Part shown: positions 55,981-64,000 of the stretch, in pieces | How the letters are laid out: each line of letters opens with the position of its first letter | Position numbering within the stretch: position 1 is the first letter of the stretch | Source of the DNA: Candidatus Krumholzibacteriia bacterium | GTDB taxonomy: Bacteria > Krumholzibacteriota > Krumholzibacteriia > G020349025 | Assembly (NCBI GenBank): GCA_035649275.1 | Contig: DASRJW010000101.1 | Location: forward strand, 165,473-229,472 | Direction of reading: 5' to 3' | Length of the DNA: 64,000 nt | Program-made: the position numbers and the translations under genes | The notes under the pieces: generated by a model | The model's input: the letters and a program-made list of their open reading frames with translations, nothing else | Databases searched by the model: none | Told to the model about the DNA's origin: nothing

Positions 55981-56475
55981 CTACTTCCCGCGCTTCGCTA
56001 CCAGGGGCATCTCGGCGGCGATCTGCGTGTCGAGCAGCAGACCGATCTGGCGCTCCACCTGGATGAAGCGCGCGGCCTCGGTGGCGTTGAGCGCCTTCTC
56101 GACTTTCTTGAAATAGTCCTTGCGCAGCTTCGTGCGCTCGTCCTCGACCTTGAACATCTGCTCGGTGAGCTCCTTCGCCTTCACATCGGTCATCGTCTCG
56201 TAGTTCGCCGCGTAGTCCTTGATGAGGGCGATCCGGGCGTCGCCGTTCTTGGACAGCTCGACCTCGTACTGACGGTAGATGGGCCAGAAGATGTCGGCTT
56301 CCTGCGGGGTGAACTTCATGGCCGCGGTGAGGAGTTCGACCTTCTGGGTCTTGATGTCCGACCGCAGCAGCTCGAGCCACTCCTCCTGTGCCAGGGCGCC
56401 CGCGGGAAGCAGGAGCGCAGCGACGCCGGCGGCACCGAGGAGTGCGGCAAACGGAGTCCAAACTCGACGCAACAT
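55981..56475 (-). CDS. Exported helical protein of unknown function (Spy/CpxP-like size and layout)
   Basis: 164 residues. The signal peptide ends near AGALAQ. The mature part is nearly all helix with charged, coiled-coil-like repeats: KFTPQEADIFWPIYRQYEVE, KAKELTEQMFKVEDERTKLR and FKKVEKALNATEAARFIQVE. The pattern TPQEA...FWPIY...LTxxMFKVEDER is seen in uncharacterised periplasmic proteins that resemble small chaperones such as Spy. The similarity is by look only. GGAGGAAC lies 5 nt before ATG 56475; a longer frame upstream is rejected. Confidence 0.75.
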   Translation of the reverse strand: MLRRVWTPFAALLGAAGVAALLLPAGALAQEEWLELLRSDIKTQKVELLTAAMKFTPQEADIFWPIYRQYEVELSKNGDARIALIKDYAANYETMTDVKAKELTEQMFKVEDERTKLRKDYFKKVEKALNATEAARFIQVERQIGLLLDTQIAAEMPLVAKRGK

Positions 56476-56552
56476 GCTTGTTCCTCCGAAACCTTTTGTG
56501 TGGCGCAAGCGCCACAGTGACACAACGTGAGGGGCTCGCGTACCGCCCCGGA

Positions 56553-57161
56553 TCACATCCAGGCCATACCGACCCGGAAGTTGAGATACATCTCTTCGTC
56601 GTCACCGCCCGGCGAAGCCCAGTTGAACCGGACGCTGATCAAGCCCGCGGCCTGCCAGCCGACGCGCCAGGCGATGCCCGCCTCGGGGGCGATGCCGAAG
56701 TGCCAGGTGTCTTCGTCGAGGACGTAGATCTCACCCAGCTCCACCCGGCGCTCGATCAAGTACGCCCCGAGCCCGAGCCCCACGTGCAGGCGCGGCTTGC
56801 CCGGCTGCCCGAGGTAGTAGTGGGCGTTGACGAGCATGGGGAAGGAGTTGATGTAGCGCTTCTGCGCCGCGAACACGTCCACTCCCTGCGAGACCGGCGC
56901 TACGCCGGTGAACTCCTTGTCCATCTCGTGCCAGGCGAAGACGAAGCCCACGGAGGCATTGTCGTTCACCATCTTGCGTCCCTCGAGGCTGAGCCCGAGC
57001 CAGCTGAAGTCGCCGGCGAACTCCTTGGTGTCCTCGAGGGGCATCGAGGTGTCGTAGCTGACCCCGAACCAGTAGTCCTGGGCATGGGCGGCCGAGGCCA
57101 GGAGGACCGACGCCAGGAGCACTGCAACGAGTTTCCCCTTGTTTCTCTTTCCGGAAACCAA
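56553..57161 (-). CDS. Outer-membrane beta-barrel protein
   Basis: 202 residues from TTG 57161, which has AGGAGGG 6 nt upstream; no ATG or GTG fits. A signal peptide (LVAVLLASVLLASAAHAQ) precedes strands such as DYWFGVSYDTSMPLEDTKEF, LHVGLGLGAYLIERR and the final MYLNFRVGMAWM. Aromatic residues at strand ends are typical of barrels of 8-10 strands. Function unknown; it lies in a cluster of envelope genes and probably shares a transcript with the DUF4136 lipoprotein 15 nt upstream. Confidence 0.78.
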   Translation of the reverse strand: MVSGKRNKGKLVAVLLASVLLASAAHAQDYWFGVSYDTSMPLEDTKEFAGDFSWLGLSLEGRKMVNDNASVGFVFAWHEMDKEFTGVAPVSQGVDVFAAQKRYINSFPMLVNAHYYLGQPGKPRLHVGLGLGAYLIERRVELGEIYVLDEDTWHFGIAPEAGIAWRVGWQAAGLISVRFNWASPGGDDEEMYLNFRVGMAWM

Positions 57162-57176
57162 AGTGTGCCCTCCTGA

Positions 57177-57833
57177 CTAGTCGATGTCGAGATACGATGA
57201 CTGCGAGAACGCCTGGTCGATGGCCGCATTGATGCGGGACACCGATGTGTTGCTCTTGTTGACCAGCCCGTTCGCCCTCGCCGCCCAGATGACCGGAACC
57301 GTGTCGGGTGGCGGCCCTGTGACCGGCGGCGGATCCACCATGTCGATGAAGAGCGTTCCCGTCGTGTAGGTGGTCACGGTGGTGCAGCAGGGATAGCCCC
57401 AGCCCCAGCCCCCGCTGGGGTACCCAGGATACCAACCCCACCAGCCGCCCCAGTAGGGCGGGTAGGCCCAGATGTCCACGTTCTGAGCCACGAGCGCCGC
57501 CACGGTGACCACGACTGTGGCTTGGGTGCTGTCGGTCTGTTCCGTCCATCCTCGGCTCACGAGGTTGCTGCGAATGCGCCCCAGGACGGCGGCGTCGTTC
57601 GAGTGGTCGATCTCGATGTAGCCCGGATCGCTGGGATCCCCGAAGTCCGCCACCCGGTTGGGCAGGAAAAAGGTCTGGTAGCTGCGGAAGTTCGTTTGCG
57701 GGTCGTGCACCGTTGCGACGACGTCAGAAACCGGGGCATCCCCTGGGTAGCAGCCGGAGAGGCCGACCCAGAGCGCCCCGACGGCCCCCAGTGCCAGGCC
57801 CGCTCGTCGCGTCCAAGTCGTGGGAGAGTTCAT
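57177..57833 (-). CDS. DUF4136 lipoprotein (paralogue 1)
   Basis: 218 residues. The lipobox LSGC (Cys28) ends the signal peptide. The DUF4136 domain includes FRSYQTFFLPNRVADFG, IDHSNDAAVLGRIRSNLVSR and TGTLFIDMVD. Between them lies an aromatic Gly/Trp/Tyr-rich loop (WGGWWGWYPGYPSGGWGWGY) that is unusual and recurs in shorter form in the next gene. The protein is anchored to the outer or inner membrane; the family has no known activity. Confidence 0.85.
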   Translation of the reverse strand: MNSPTTWTRRAGLALGAVGALWVGLSGCYPGDAPVSDVVATVHDPQTNFRSYQTFFLPNRVADFGDPSDPGYIEIDHSNDAAVLGRIRSNLVSRGWTEQTDSTQATVVVTVAALVAQNVDIWAYPPYWGGWWGWYPGYPSGGWGWGYPCCTTVTTYTTGTLFIDMVDPPPVTGPPPDTVPVIWAARANGLVNKSNTSVSRINAAIDQAFSQSSYLDID

Positions 57834-57896
57834 CGTCCACTTACTCCATTCGGATTGAGGTCCTCGAAACTCAGGGGAAGCGAAGCAAACGCGCCC

Positions 57897-58457
57897 TCAT
57901 TTGGCCGGCGGCCCCGGGGGGAACTTCTGGAAGATGCCGGCCACGGCTTCCTGGATGCGGACGTTGCGCTGCTCCGGGCTCGCCGACGGATTGATGGTCG
58001 CCGTGGCGGTGCCGCGCCAGGCCATCGCCTTGGTGGCGGCATCGAAGATGTCGATGATCAGGGTGCCCTCGGTGTAGGAATACGCTTCCACCTGCGTGCC
58101 ACCGTACCAGCCGTAGTAGCCCCAGCCCGTGTAGTACGAGTTGAAGTCCACCTTGTTCTGCGTCGTGGCCACGAAGTTCACCACGAAATCGGCCGGAGGC
58201 GTCTCCGTCTTCGTGCAGCCTTTGGCCGTCAGATTCTCGTCGATGGCGGCGATGAAGCGCTTCTCCAGGAGCTCGTTCACCCCCGTGGGGTGCTGCTGCG
58301 CCGGGTCGGCGACCTGCATCCACATGTAGGTCTTGTACTTCGAGAAGTCGATCTGAGGGTCGAAGTCCTGATTGTATTCGATGGTCGAGCAGCCGGCGAG
58401 GGCGGCTGCGAAGACAAGGGTCGTCGCCGGGGCAACCTTGCGAACAGCGGCTTGCAT
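57897..58457 (-). CDS. DUF4136 lipoprotein (paralogue 2)
   Basis: 186 residues. The signal ends in a lipobox (LAGC, Cys23). DUF4136 features are IDFSKYKTYMWMQ, NELLEKRFIAAIDENLTAKG, an aromatic Gly loop (SYYTGWGYYGWYGG) and GTLIIDIFDAATKAMAWRGT. It is a tandem relative of the lipoprotein 63 nt downstream, sharing domain order and loop type but diverged. AAGGAGAG precedes ATG 58457, which shares one base with the stop of the upstream small gene. Confidence 0.88.
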   Translation of the reverse strand: MQAAVRKVAPATTLVFAAALAGCSTIEYNQDFDPQIDFSKYKTYMWMQVADPAQQHPTGVNELLEKRFIAAIDENLTAKGCTKTETPPADFVVNFVATTQNKVDFNSYYTGWGYYGWYGGTQVEAYSYTEGTLIIDIFDAATKAMAWRGTATATINPSASPEQRNVRIQEAVAGIFQKFPPGPPAK

Positions 58458-58765
58458 CAACTCTCCTTGCGCTTGGAGTCTTCTCCGGCCGGCCGGCGCC
58501 CGGCGGTCAGAGAGCGGATCTTCTGGAAGCCCTTCTTGATCTCCTCGGCGGCGAGCTCGAGGCCGGCGCCGACCCCCTCGGCGGTCTCGCCCATGGCTTG
58601 GGCCACCGGCTTGGCGCGGGTGTGCAGCTCGGCCAACTTCTTTTCCAATACTTCCCACTCCTGGCGCGCCTCGGCCTTGCCGAGGTGGATCTTGAGCGCC
58701 AGCTCGTCGCGTTCCTTCTTCAAGGCCGCGAGGGTCTCCTCGAGCTTGCGGCGGTCGTCCTTCAT
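58457..58765 (-). CDS. Small coiled-coil protein of unknown function
   Basis: 102 residues, no signal peptide. The first half is a continuous charged coiled coil (LEETLAALKKERDELALKIH and on to about residue 48). A short Gly/Ala segment follows (AQAMGETAEGVGAGLELAAE) and then a basic tail. The layout resembles small stress-type proteins of the YtxH/apolipoprotein-like kind, but the match is weak. GGAGGGGGGGG lies just before the ATG. It leads the minus-strand run of four envelope genes down to 56553. Confidence 0.7.
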   Translation of the reverse strand: MKDDRRKLEETLAALKKERDELALKIHLGKAEARQEWEVLEKKLAELHTRAKPVAQAMGETAEGVGAGLELAAEEIKKGFQKIRSLTAGRRPAGEDSKRKES

Positions 58766-58817
58766 GGGTCCCCCCCCTCCGAAAGAGGTGCTCCAGGTCT
58801 CGCAGTGCCGGCGGGCC

Positions 58818-58823
58818 AGTATA
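58818..58823 (-). promoter_or_regulatory. -10 box TATACT for the small coiled-coil gene and downstream lipoproteins
   Basis: TATACT, 53 nt before ATG 58765. TAGGCA lies 19 nt upstream as a weak -35. Confidence 0.45.
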
Positions 58824-58901
58824 GCGCAGCCTGGGACGACATTGCCTACTGCCCGATGGGGTCGTCCAGGTGCAACAGGGCTGGACGCGGGCGCCTAACC
58901 A

Positions 58902-58907
58902 TACGAT
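58902..58907 (+). promoter_or_regulatory. -10 box TACGAT for the META-domain lipoprotein gene
   Basis: TACGAT, 38 nt before ATG 58945. No -35 recognised. Confidence 0.35.
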
Positions 58908-58944
58908 GCTCCGTCGGCGCGTCCGGAGACAAAGGGGGCGGTTC

Positions 58945-59940
58945 ATGAAGAGGTCCCTTTGGGCGGGCGTGTTCCTCTTGCCGCTCACTTTCGGGCTCGG
59001 CTGCTCCTCCAAAAAGGACGGGCAAGCCGAAGAGAAAACGCAGGCCCCAGCGCCAGCGCCGGAGAGCATCCGCGGCTTCTCCGAGAACTTGACATTGGCC
59101 CAACTCAAGAATGCCACCTATCGCGGTCTCGAAGGGATCGCCAAACCGGTGACCTTGAGCTCCGGCAGCTGGGAGGGTGAGCCGCTGCGCCGGGGTGCGC
59201 GGTCACGGCCCGCGGTGCACTTCCTCCGTGACTTTCGTCTGCTGGGAGATGTCGATGGCGACGGCGCGGACGAGGCCGTGGTGCTCCTCGGTGTGAGCAG
59301 CGGCGGCTCGGGGGACATCATCCACCTGGCGGTCGTGAAGCGGCAGGGGTCGGAGGCGGTGAACGTCGCTACCGTTCGCCTCGGCGACCGCGTCCAACTG
59401 CGCGCCGGGCGCGTCGAAGCCAAGCGCCTCGTTCTCGATCTCGTGCAGGCCGGTGCCGACGATGCCATGTGCTGCCCCGGAGAGCTGGTCACCCGCGCCT
59501 GGGAATGGACCGGCACGGGGTTGCAAGAGGTTCCCACCACGACACCACCAGGCCGCCTGTCGATGGAGACTCTGGCCGGCCCGGAATGGGTGCTGCGCCA
59601 GTGGTCGTGGGACGAGGCCGCGGCGGCGACGCCCGAGGTCACCTTGGTCTACCGCGACGGCAAGATCAACGGCCGCAGCGGCTGCAACCGCTACTTCGCC
59701 GCGGTCATCGACGGCGACCAGCCGGGAGATCTCCATGTCGGCGCCGCTGCCGGGACGCGGATGGCCTGCCCGGAGGCCGTGGCTGCGGTGGAACGCCGCT
59801 TCCTCTCGCTGCTGCCGGGGGTGACGAAGTTCGGTTTCGTGGGAGGGAAGCTCGCGCTCACTTACGAGAAGGATGGCATCATCGCCACGATGTTGTTCGA
59901 TCGCAGAACTTCCTTGCCCAGATACGGGTCGAGCCCATAG
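58945..59940 (+). CDS. Lipoprotein with C-terminal META/HslJ domain
   Basis: 331 residues. The lipobox FGLGC (Cys19) ends the signal. The first half (about 40-210) contains an integrin-like LLGDVDGDGADEAVVLLGVS motif of the calcium-loop type. The C-terminal META domain has WVLRQWSWDEAAAATPEVTL, GKINGRSGCNRYFAAV (the typical NG-x-x-GCNRY) and TRMACPEAVAAVERRFLSLL. META/HslJ domains occur in envelope and heat-shock lipoproteins of unclear function. AAAGGGGGCGG precedes the ATG. Confidence 0.88.
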   Translation: MKRSLWAGVFLLPLTFGLGCSSKKDGQAEEKTQAPAPAPESIRGFSENLTLAQLKNATYRGLEGIAKPVTLSSGSWEGEPLRRGARSRPAVHFLRDFRLLGDVDGDGADEAVVLLGVSSGGSGDIIHLAVVKRQGSEAVNVATVRLGDRVQLRAGRVEAKRLVLDLVQAGADDAMCCPGELVTRAWEWTGTGLQEVPTTTPPGRLSMETLAGPEWVLRQWSWDEAAAATPEVTLVYRDGKINGRSGCNRYFAAVIDGDQPGDLHVGAAAGTRMACPEAVAAVERRFLSLLPGVTKFGFVGGKLALTYEKDGIIATMLFDRRTSLPRYGSSP

Positions 59941-60047
59941 GATGCCACGGGTTCGCACGCTCTACCGCTCTTGGACATGTGTGCACGTCGCGGCCATGCC
60001 GCCGCACGGCGAATCCATGCCGACCCCGAGGGAGGGAAGAACAGGGA

Positions 60048-63000
60048 TTGCAGCCCGCGCCTGGCCATCCAGCCCCGCCTCTTGATGCGCCACGGGTGAC
60101 ACCGCCCGCTTTCCTGCATCGGATCTTCGAACGTACCGCCGCCCGCTTCCCCGCGCAGATCGCCATCGAGATCCCGCCCTCGGCGGCGAACCCCCGCCGC
60201 GCCAGGCATACCTACGCCGCCATCGACGCCGCTGCCGAGCGCCTGGCGGCGCGACTGCGGCCCCTCGTCCGGGGGGAGTGCGTCGTCGCCATCCTCCTGC
60301 CACGGGTGTCGCACCACATCTTTGTGGCCCAGCTCGCCGTCCTCAAAGCCGGCGCCGCCTATACCTGCATCGAGCCCGACCTGCCCGCCGAGCGAGTCCG
60401 CTTCGTTCTCGAGGACTCCCGAGCGGTGGCGGTGCTGACCTCTTCAGCCTGGAAAGGCTTGGCGGAAGGCGCGGCTACCCCGGCGGAGCGATGCATCGAT
60501 GCGGTGGCTTGTATCGATGCTCTCGAGGCGGGCCGCGATCACGAGGGACGCCACACCGCCGCAGCGAGGCGCGGCCGCTCGGCCGCCTCGAGGTCGGAAG
60601 TCGGTTCCGGAGCGCCGGTGGCCGGTGCTCCGCCCACGCCCGCTTGGCTCCAGCCCACCAGCCTTTGCTACGTCATCTATACCTCGGGCACCACGGGCTG
60701 GCCCAAGGGCGTCATGATCGAGCATCGCAGCATCGTCAACCTGATGGTGGCGGATGCGGCCTTTTTCGACCTGAACCCGCGCGACCGTATCGGGCAACTT
60801 TCGTCTTGTGCCTACGACTCCTCGGTGGAGGAGATCTACCTCGCCTTTGCCGTGGGCGCGACGCTCGTCCTCATGGACGACGATGTGAACCGCTTGGGCC
60901 CGGACCTCGTGCCTTGGCTGCGGAAGGAACGCCTGACGATGTTCTGTCCGGCCCCCACGCTTCTCCGTACTTGTCCGGAGGCGCGGCCGGAGCAGGACCT
61001 GCCGGATTTGCACACGATCTACGTCGGCGGCGAGGAGCTGACACCCGACGTGGCCAACCGCTGGGCGCCGGGCCGGAGGTTCGTCAACGGCTACGGACCG
61101 ACGGAGTGCGCCGTCGTCGTCACCCAGGCGCGGGTGCGGGAGGGCTTGCCGATCACGATCGGTGCGCCGGTGGAGAACAACCGCGCCTGGATCTTGGACG
61201 CGGAGCTGCGCGAGGTGGGTGCAGGTGAAACGGGGGAGCTCTGCATCGAGGGCGTGAACGTGGCTCGCGGCTACCTCCACCGCCCGGACCTCACGCAGGA
61301 GAAGTTCGTCGACCACCCGCGATACGGCCGCATCTATCGCACCGGGGATCTAGTGCAGCGGGACGCGGCGGGGGCGCTGCTCTACCTCGGGCGGATCGAC
61401 GCGCAGGTGCAGATTCGCGGTCATCGCGTCGAGCTCGGCGCCATCGAATCGCACCTGTCCGAATGTGAGGGCATCGCCGCGGCCGCCTGCAAGCTGCAGG
61501 AGGACGGCCGTCTCGTCGCCTATGTGGTCTCCCGGAACGGCAAGCCGCCGGGGGTGGAGACGCTCCGCTCCGGGCTCGCGCGCCGCCTGCCGGAGTACAT
61601 GCTGCCCGTGCACTACATGTTCGTGGACGACCTGCCGCGGATGCCGGCGAGCGGCAAGATCGACCGCCGCGCTCTGCCGGAGATCCGCTTCGAGGACGAG
61701 GGGCGCGGCCGGCGCGAAGGCTCGGCGCCGCGGAGCGAGCTCGAGTGGCTGGTGGCGGACGCCATGGCGAAGCACCTGCGCTTCTCCAGTCACGTCTCGG
61801 TGTTCGACGATTTCTTCCACGACCTCGGAGGCAACTCGCTCATCGCCGCCCAGGTGATCTCGTCCTTGCGGGCCGACGAGCGCACCGCAGGTCTCACCGT
61901 GCGGGATCTGTACGAAGCGCGGACCATCGCGGCCCTCGCCGCCAAAGCGGCGCCGGGGAGCACGGCGCGGCAAAGAACGGCGCCGGTGACGCGCCGGCGC
62001 TGGTCCGGCCGCCGGGTCGCTCTCGGCTCGGTGGTTCAGTGCACCTGCATCCTCATGGGCGGAGTGGGCGCGGCCGCCGCGGCGTTCGTTCTCCTGCTGC
62101 ACCTGCTCCCGGCGCTTCTCCAGCGCACCGGTCTGGCGTTCTTGGGCTTAGCCCTGCCGTGGCTGCTCTTCGCCGGTCGCGCTCTCTGGTTGCCCGTGGC
62201 GTTCCTCCTCGCGGTGGGGACGAAGAAGCTGCTCATCGGTCGCTACACCGCCGGACGCACGCCCTACCTCGGCAGCCTGTACGTGCGGCACTGGATCGTG
62301 CAGCGCGTGGTGAGCCTCGTTCCGTGGGGGCTCTTGGAGGGAACGACCTTGAAGAACGCCTGCCTGCGCGCCCTGGGAGCGCGGGTCGGGCGCAACGTCA
62401 CTATCCACACCGGGGTGGAGTTGCGCGCCGGTGGCTGGGACCTGCTCGAGATCGGCGACGACGTGACGCTCGGGCGCGACGCGATGCTCAAGCTCGCGAG
62501 CGTCCACGATCAGGAGTTCGTCCTCGGACCGATCACGATCGGTAGCGGCGCGACGGTGGAGACGCGCGCTTGCCTGTCGGCGTACAGCAGCATGGGGGAG
62601 GAGAGCTGTCTCACCACGCTTTCCATGCTGCCCGCGGGCTCCAGCATCCCGCCGGGGGAGACCTGGGACGGGATCCCGGCCGCCGGTGTGGCGCGGACGC
62701 GGCCCGCGCCTGCGCTCACCACGCAGGAGCGCCATTGGTCGCCGGCGGCGCACGGCGCCTTGCTTCTCTTGCTGGAGTTCGTCCTCGGGCCGCTCGTGCA
62801 GTTGCCGTTCTTCGCCGTCCTCCTCGGCTGCGCTCTGTACTGGCAGGTCGATGGCGCCGGTGTCGTCCGCTGGCTTTGGGCCCCGCAAGCGCCGGCGCCC
62901 GGAACTCTCGTCGTTCTCGCCCTGGCGGTGATGCTGGGGGCGGCGCTGGTCCTGCCGCTTCGCGCCCTCGCCTGCCGCGCCATGGGGCGAACACCGGCGG

Positions 63001-64000
63001 GAGTGCACTCGCGCTGGGGTTTCCACTTCCTGCGCCTTTTCTACAAGGGCCGCAGTGTGGAAGCAGCCGGGAAGGTGCTGAACGGAACGCTGTTCTGGCC
63101 CGCGTGGCTCCGTCTCGCCGGCATGCGCGTCGGCCGGAAGTGCGAGATCAGCTCGATCATGGAAGTCGTCCCGGAGCTCGTCGTCCTCGGCGACGAATCC
63201 TTCTTTGCCGATGGCATCTACCTCGGTGCGCCGCGGCTCGACCGCGGCACCGTGTCCTGCGGCGAGACGGTCCTCGGGAACAACACCTTCCTCGGCAACC
63301 ACGTCGTCGTGCCCTCCGGGAGCCGGTTGCCCGGGGACATCCTCCTCGGCGTCTGCACCCGCGCCGACCCGAAGCGCATCCGGCCAGGAACCTCGTGGTT
63401 CGGTCACCCGCTGCTCGAGTTGCCCCGGCGCGAAGTGATCGCCGCCGACCGGCGCTTGACCCACGATCCCGCCTGGTACCGCTACGCCACCCGGGTGTTC
63501 TGGGAGATCTCGCGGTCACTCTTACCGGCGCTGCCGCTGCTCCTTCTCCTCGCCTGGTTCAAGCGGGTAGTGCACGGCTACGAGGTGCAGCCGCGCACGG
63601 TCTTCACCCTCATCACCTTGCCGGGCACCACGCTGGTGGCGCTCGCCATCCCGCCGGCCCTCGTGCTCGGTCTCAAGTGGGCGCTTCTCGGGCGCGTGCG
63701 CGAGGGACGGCACTGGTTGTGGTCGTGCTGGTGTGGGCGCTGGGATCTTCTCTACGTCGCCTGGGCGGACTGGGCGCACGGCATTCTCTCCTTCTTCGAA
63801 GGCACCGTGTGCATGACCTGGTGGTTGCGGGCCATGGGAGCTCGCATCGGCAGGCGCGTCGTTCTCGGCAGCGGCTTTGCCCAGTTGGTCGACCCGGACA
63901 TGCTGCGCTGCGACGACGACGCCACCGTCGCCTGCCTGTTCCAGGCGCACAGTTTCGAGGACCGGGTGCTGAAGATCGCTCCGGTTCACATCGGCGCCGG
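60048..64000 (+). CDS. Pls/PosA-type NRPS-like enzyme: adenylation, carrier and membrane acyltransferase-like domains (3' truncated)
   Basis: At least 1317 codons, open to the window end. The adenylation domain (about 15-490) has core motifs YTSGTTGWPKG (211-221), NGYGPTE, YRTGDL, GRIDAQVQIRGHRVELGAIE and MPASGKIDRRAL. The carrier domain has FFHDLGGNSL with the phosphopantetheine Ser597. No condensation or thioesterase domain follows. Instead a membrane-rich C-terminal region with several spans and left-handed beta-helix-like hexapeptide stretches (VGRNVTIHTGVELRAGG, VLGNNTFLGNHVVVPSGSRL) runs on. This is the architecture of epsilon-poly-lysine synthetase (Pls) and relatives. Start choice: TTG 60048 with GGAGGGAAGA upstream. 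GTG 60096 is possible but lacks a Shine-Dalgarno. Confidence 0.87.
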   Translation, partial: MQPAPGHPAPPLDAPRVTPPAFLHRIFERTAARFPAQIAIEIPPSAANPRRARHTYAAIDAAAERLAARLRPLVRGECVVAILLPRVSHHIFVAQLAVLKAGAAYTCIEPDLPAERVRFVLEDSRAVAVLTSSAWKGLAEGAATPAERCIDAVACIDALEAGRDHEGRHTAAARRGRSAASRSEVGSGAPVAGAPPTPAWLQPTSLCYVIYTSGTTGWPKGVMIEHRSIVNLMVADAAFFDLNPRDRIGQLSSCAYDSSVEEIYLAFAVGATLVLMDDDVNRLGPDLVPWLRKERLTMFCPAPTLLRTCPEARPEQDLPDLHTIYVGGEELTPDVANRWAPGRRFVNGYGPTECAVVVTQARVREGLPITIGAPVENNRAWILDAELREVGAGETGELCIEGVNVARGYLHRPDLTQEKFVDHPRYGRIYRTGDLVQRDAAGALLYLGRIDAQVQIRGHRVELGAIESHLSECEGIAAAACKLQEDGRLVAYVVSRNGKPPGVETLRSGLARRLPEYMLPVHYMFVDDLPRMPASGKIDRRALPEIRFEDEGRGRREGSAPRSELEWLVADAMAKHLRFSSHVSVFDDFFHDLGGNSLIAAQVISSLRADERTAGLTVRDLYEARTIAALAAKAAPGSTARQRTAPVTRRRWSGRRVALGSVVQCTCILMGGVGAAAAAFVLLLHLLPALLQRTGLAFLGLALPWLLFAGRALWLPVAFLLAVGTKKLLIGRYTAGRTPYLGSLYVRHWIVQRVVSLVPWGLLEGTTLKNACLRALGARVGRNVTIHTGVELRAGGWDLLEIGDDVTLGRDAMLKLASVHDQEFVLGPITIGSGATVETRACLSAYSSMGEESCLTTLSMLPAGSSIPPGETWDGIPAAGVARTRPAPALTTQERHWSPAAHGALLLLLEFVLGPLVQLPFFAVLLGCALYWQVDGAGVVRWLWAPQAPAPGTLVVLALAVMLGAALVLPLRALACRAMGRTPAGVHSRWGFHFLRLFYKGRSVEAAGKVLNGTLFWPAWLRLAGMRVGRKCEISSIMEVVPELVVLGDESFFADGIYLGAPRLDRGTVSCGETVLGNNTFLGNHVVVPSGSRLPGDILLGVCTRADPKRIRPGTSWFGHPLLELPRREVIAADRRLTHDPAWYRYATRVFWEISRSLLPALPLLLLLAWFKRVVHGYEVQPRTVFTLITLPGTTLVALAIPPALVLGLKWALLGRVREGRHWLWSCWCGRWDLLYVAWADWAHGILSFFEGTVCMTWWLRAMGARIGRRVVLGSGFAQLVDPDMLRCDDDATVACLFQAHSFEDRVLKIAPVHIGA

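Overview
The window is a stretch of very GC-rich bacterial chromosome (about two thirds G+C by eye), densely packed, with many 4-base ATGA/GTGA stop-start overlaps and no sign of phage, insertion sequences or CRISPR. The gene set points to a diderm (Gram-negative type) bacterium: TamA/TamB outer-membrane assembly proteins, several predicted beta-barrels and lipoproteins, and an N-acetylmuramoyl-alanine amidase. It probably respires with menaquinone (futalosine-pathway MqnD, ETF-quinone oxidoreductase, ResB/CcsA cytochrome c maturation). Topoisomerase VI, a eukaryote-like isoleucyl-tRNA synthetase and a GldA/F/G-like transporter suggest a little-cultured lineage such as Candidatus Eisenbacteria or another FCB-like group; that placement is inference only.

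Layout. 1-6043: end of top6A, ileS, a Tat-type exported protein and mqnD. 6264-12088: an HD-GYP protein diverging from a four-gene gliding/ABC-type operon, then a DJ-1 family protein. 12328-22059: a nucleotidyltransferase-kinase fusion, polysaccharide deacetylase, YceI, RlmD-type methyltransferase, a VOC protein, a polysaccharide flippase, a Nudix hydrolase and ETF-QO. 22254-28291: DNA glycosylase overlapping a convergent MFS exporter, then a complete glcDEF glycolate/lactate oxidase operon. 28283-36305: M42-type peptidase and Lon-like protease, tRNA-Leu, then smpB-amidase-gerM-rph-rdgB. 36377-40164: a predicted selenoprotein, tRNA-Pro and a NarL-type two-component pair. 40566-48344: a small orphan gene, a GlxA-type regulator with a PfpI-TPR protein, CcsA/ResB, a duplicated-domain protein and a HAMP protein. 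48579-59940: tamB/tamA and a cluster of envelope proteins. 60048-end: a Pls/PosA-type NRPS-like enzyme running off the window.

The strongest unusual signal is the redoxin gene at 36377-36934. Its thioredoxin-fold active site reads UxxC, with an in-frame TGA in place of the first Cys. A hairpin follows the TGA and carries GGU at nucleotides 22-24, the same distance as in E. coli fdhF. Other notable signals are a tamB gene with no conventional start codon but a perfect Shine-Dalgarno before ATC, several genes whose -10 box lies about 7 nt before the ATG (apparently leaderless), and a recurrent promoter pattern (TTGCC/TTGAC, 17-18 nt, TAnnnT; often extended as TGCTAnnnT). Long, stable hairpins without U-tracts sit at several gene ends.
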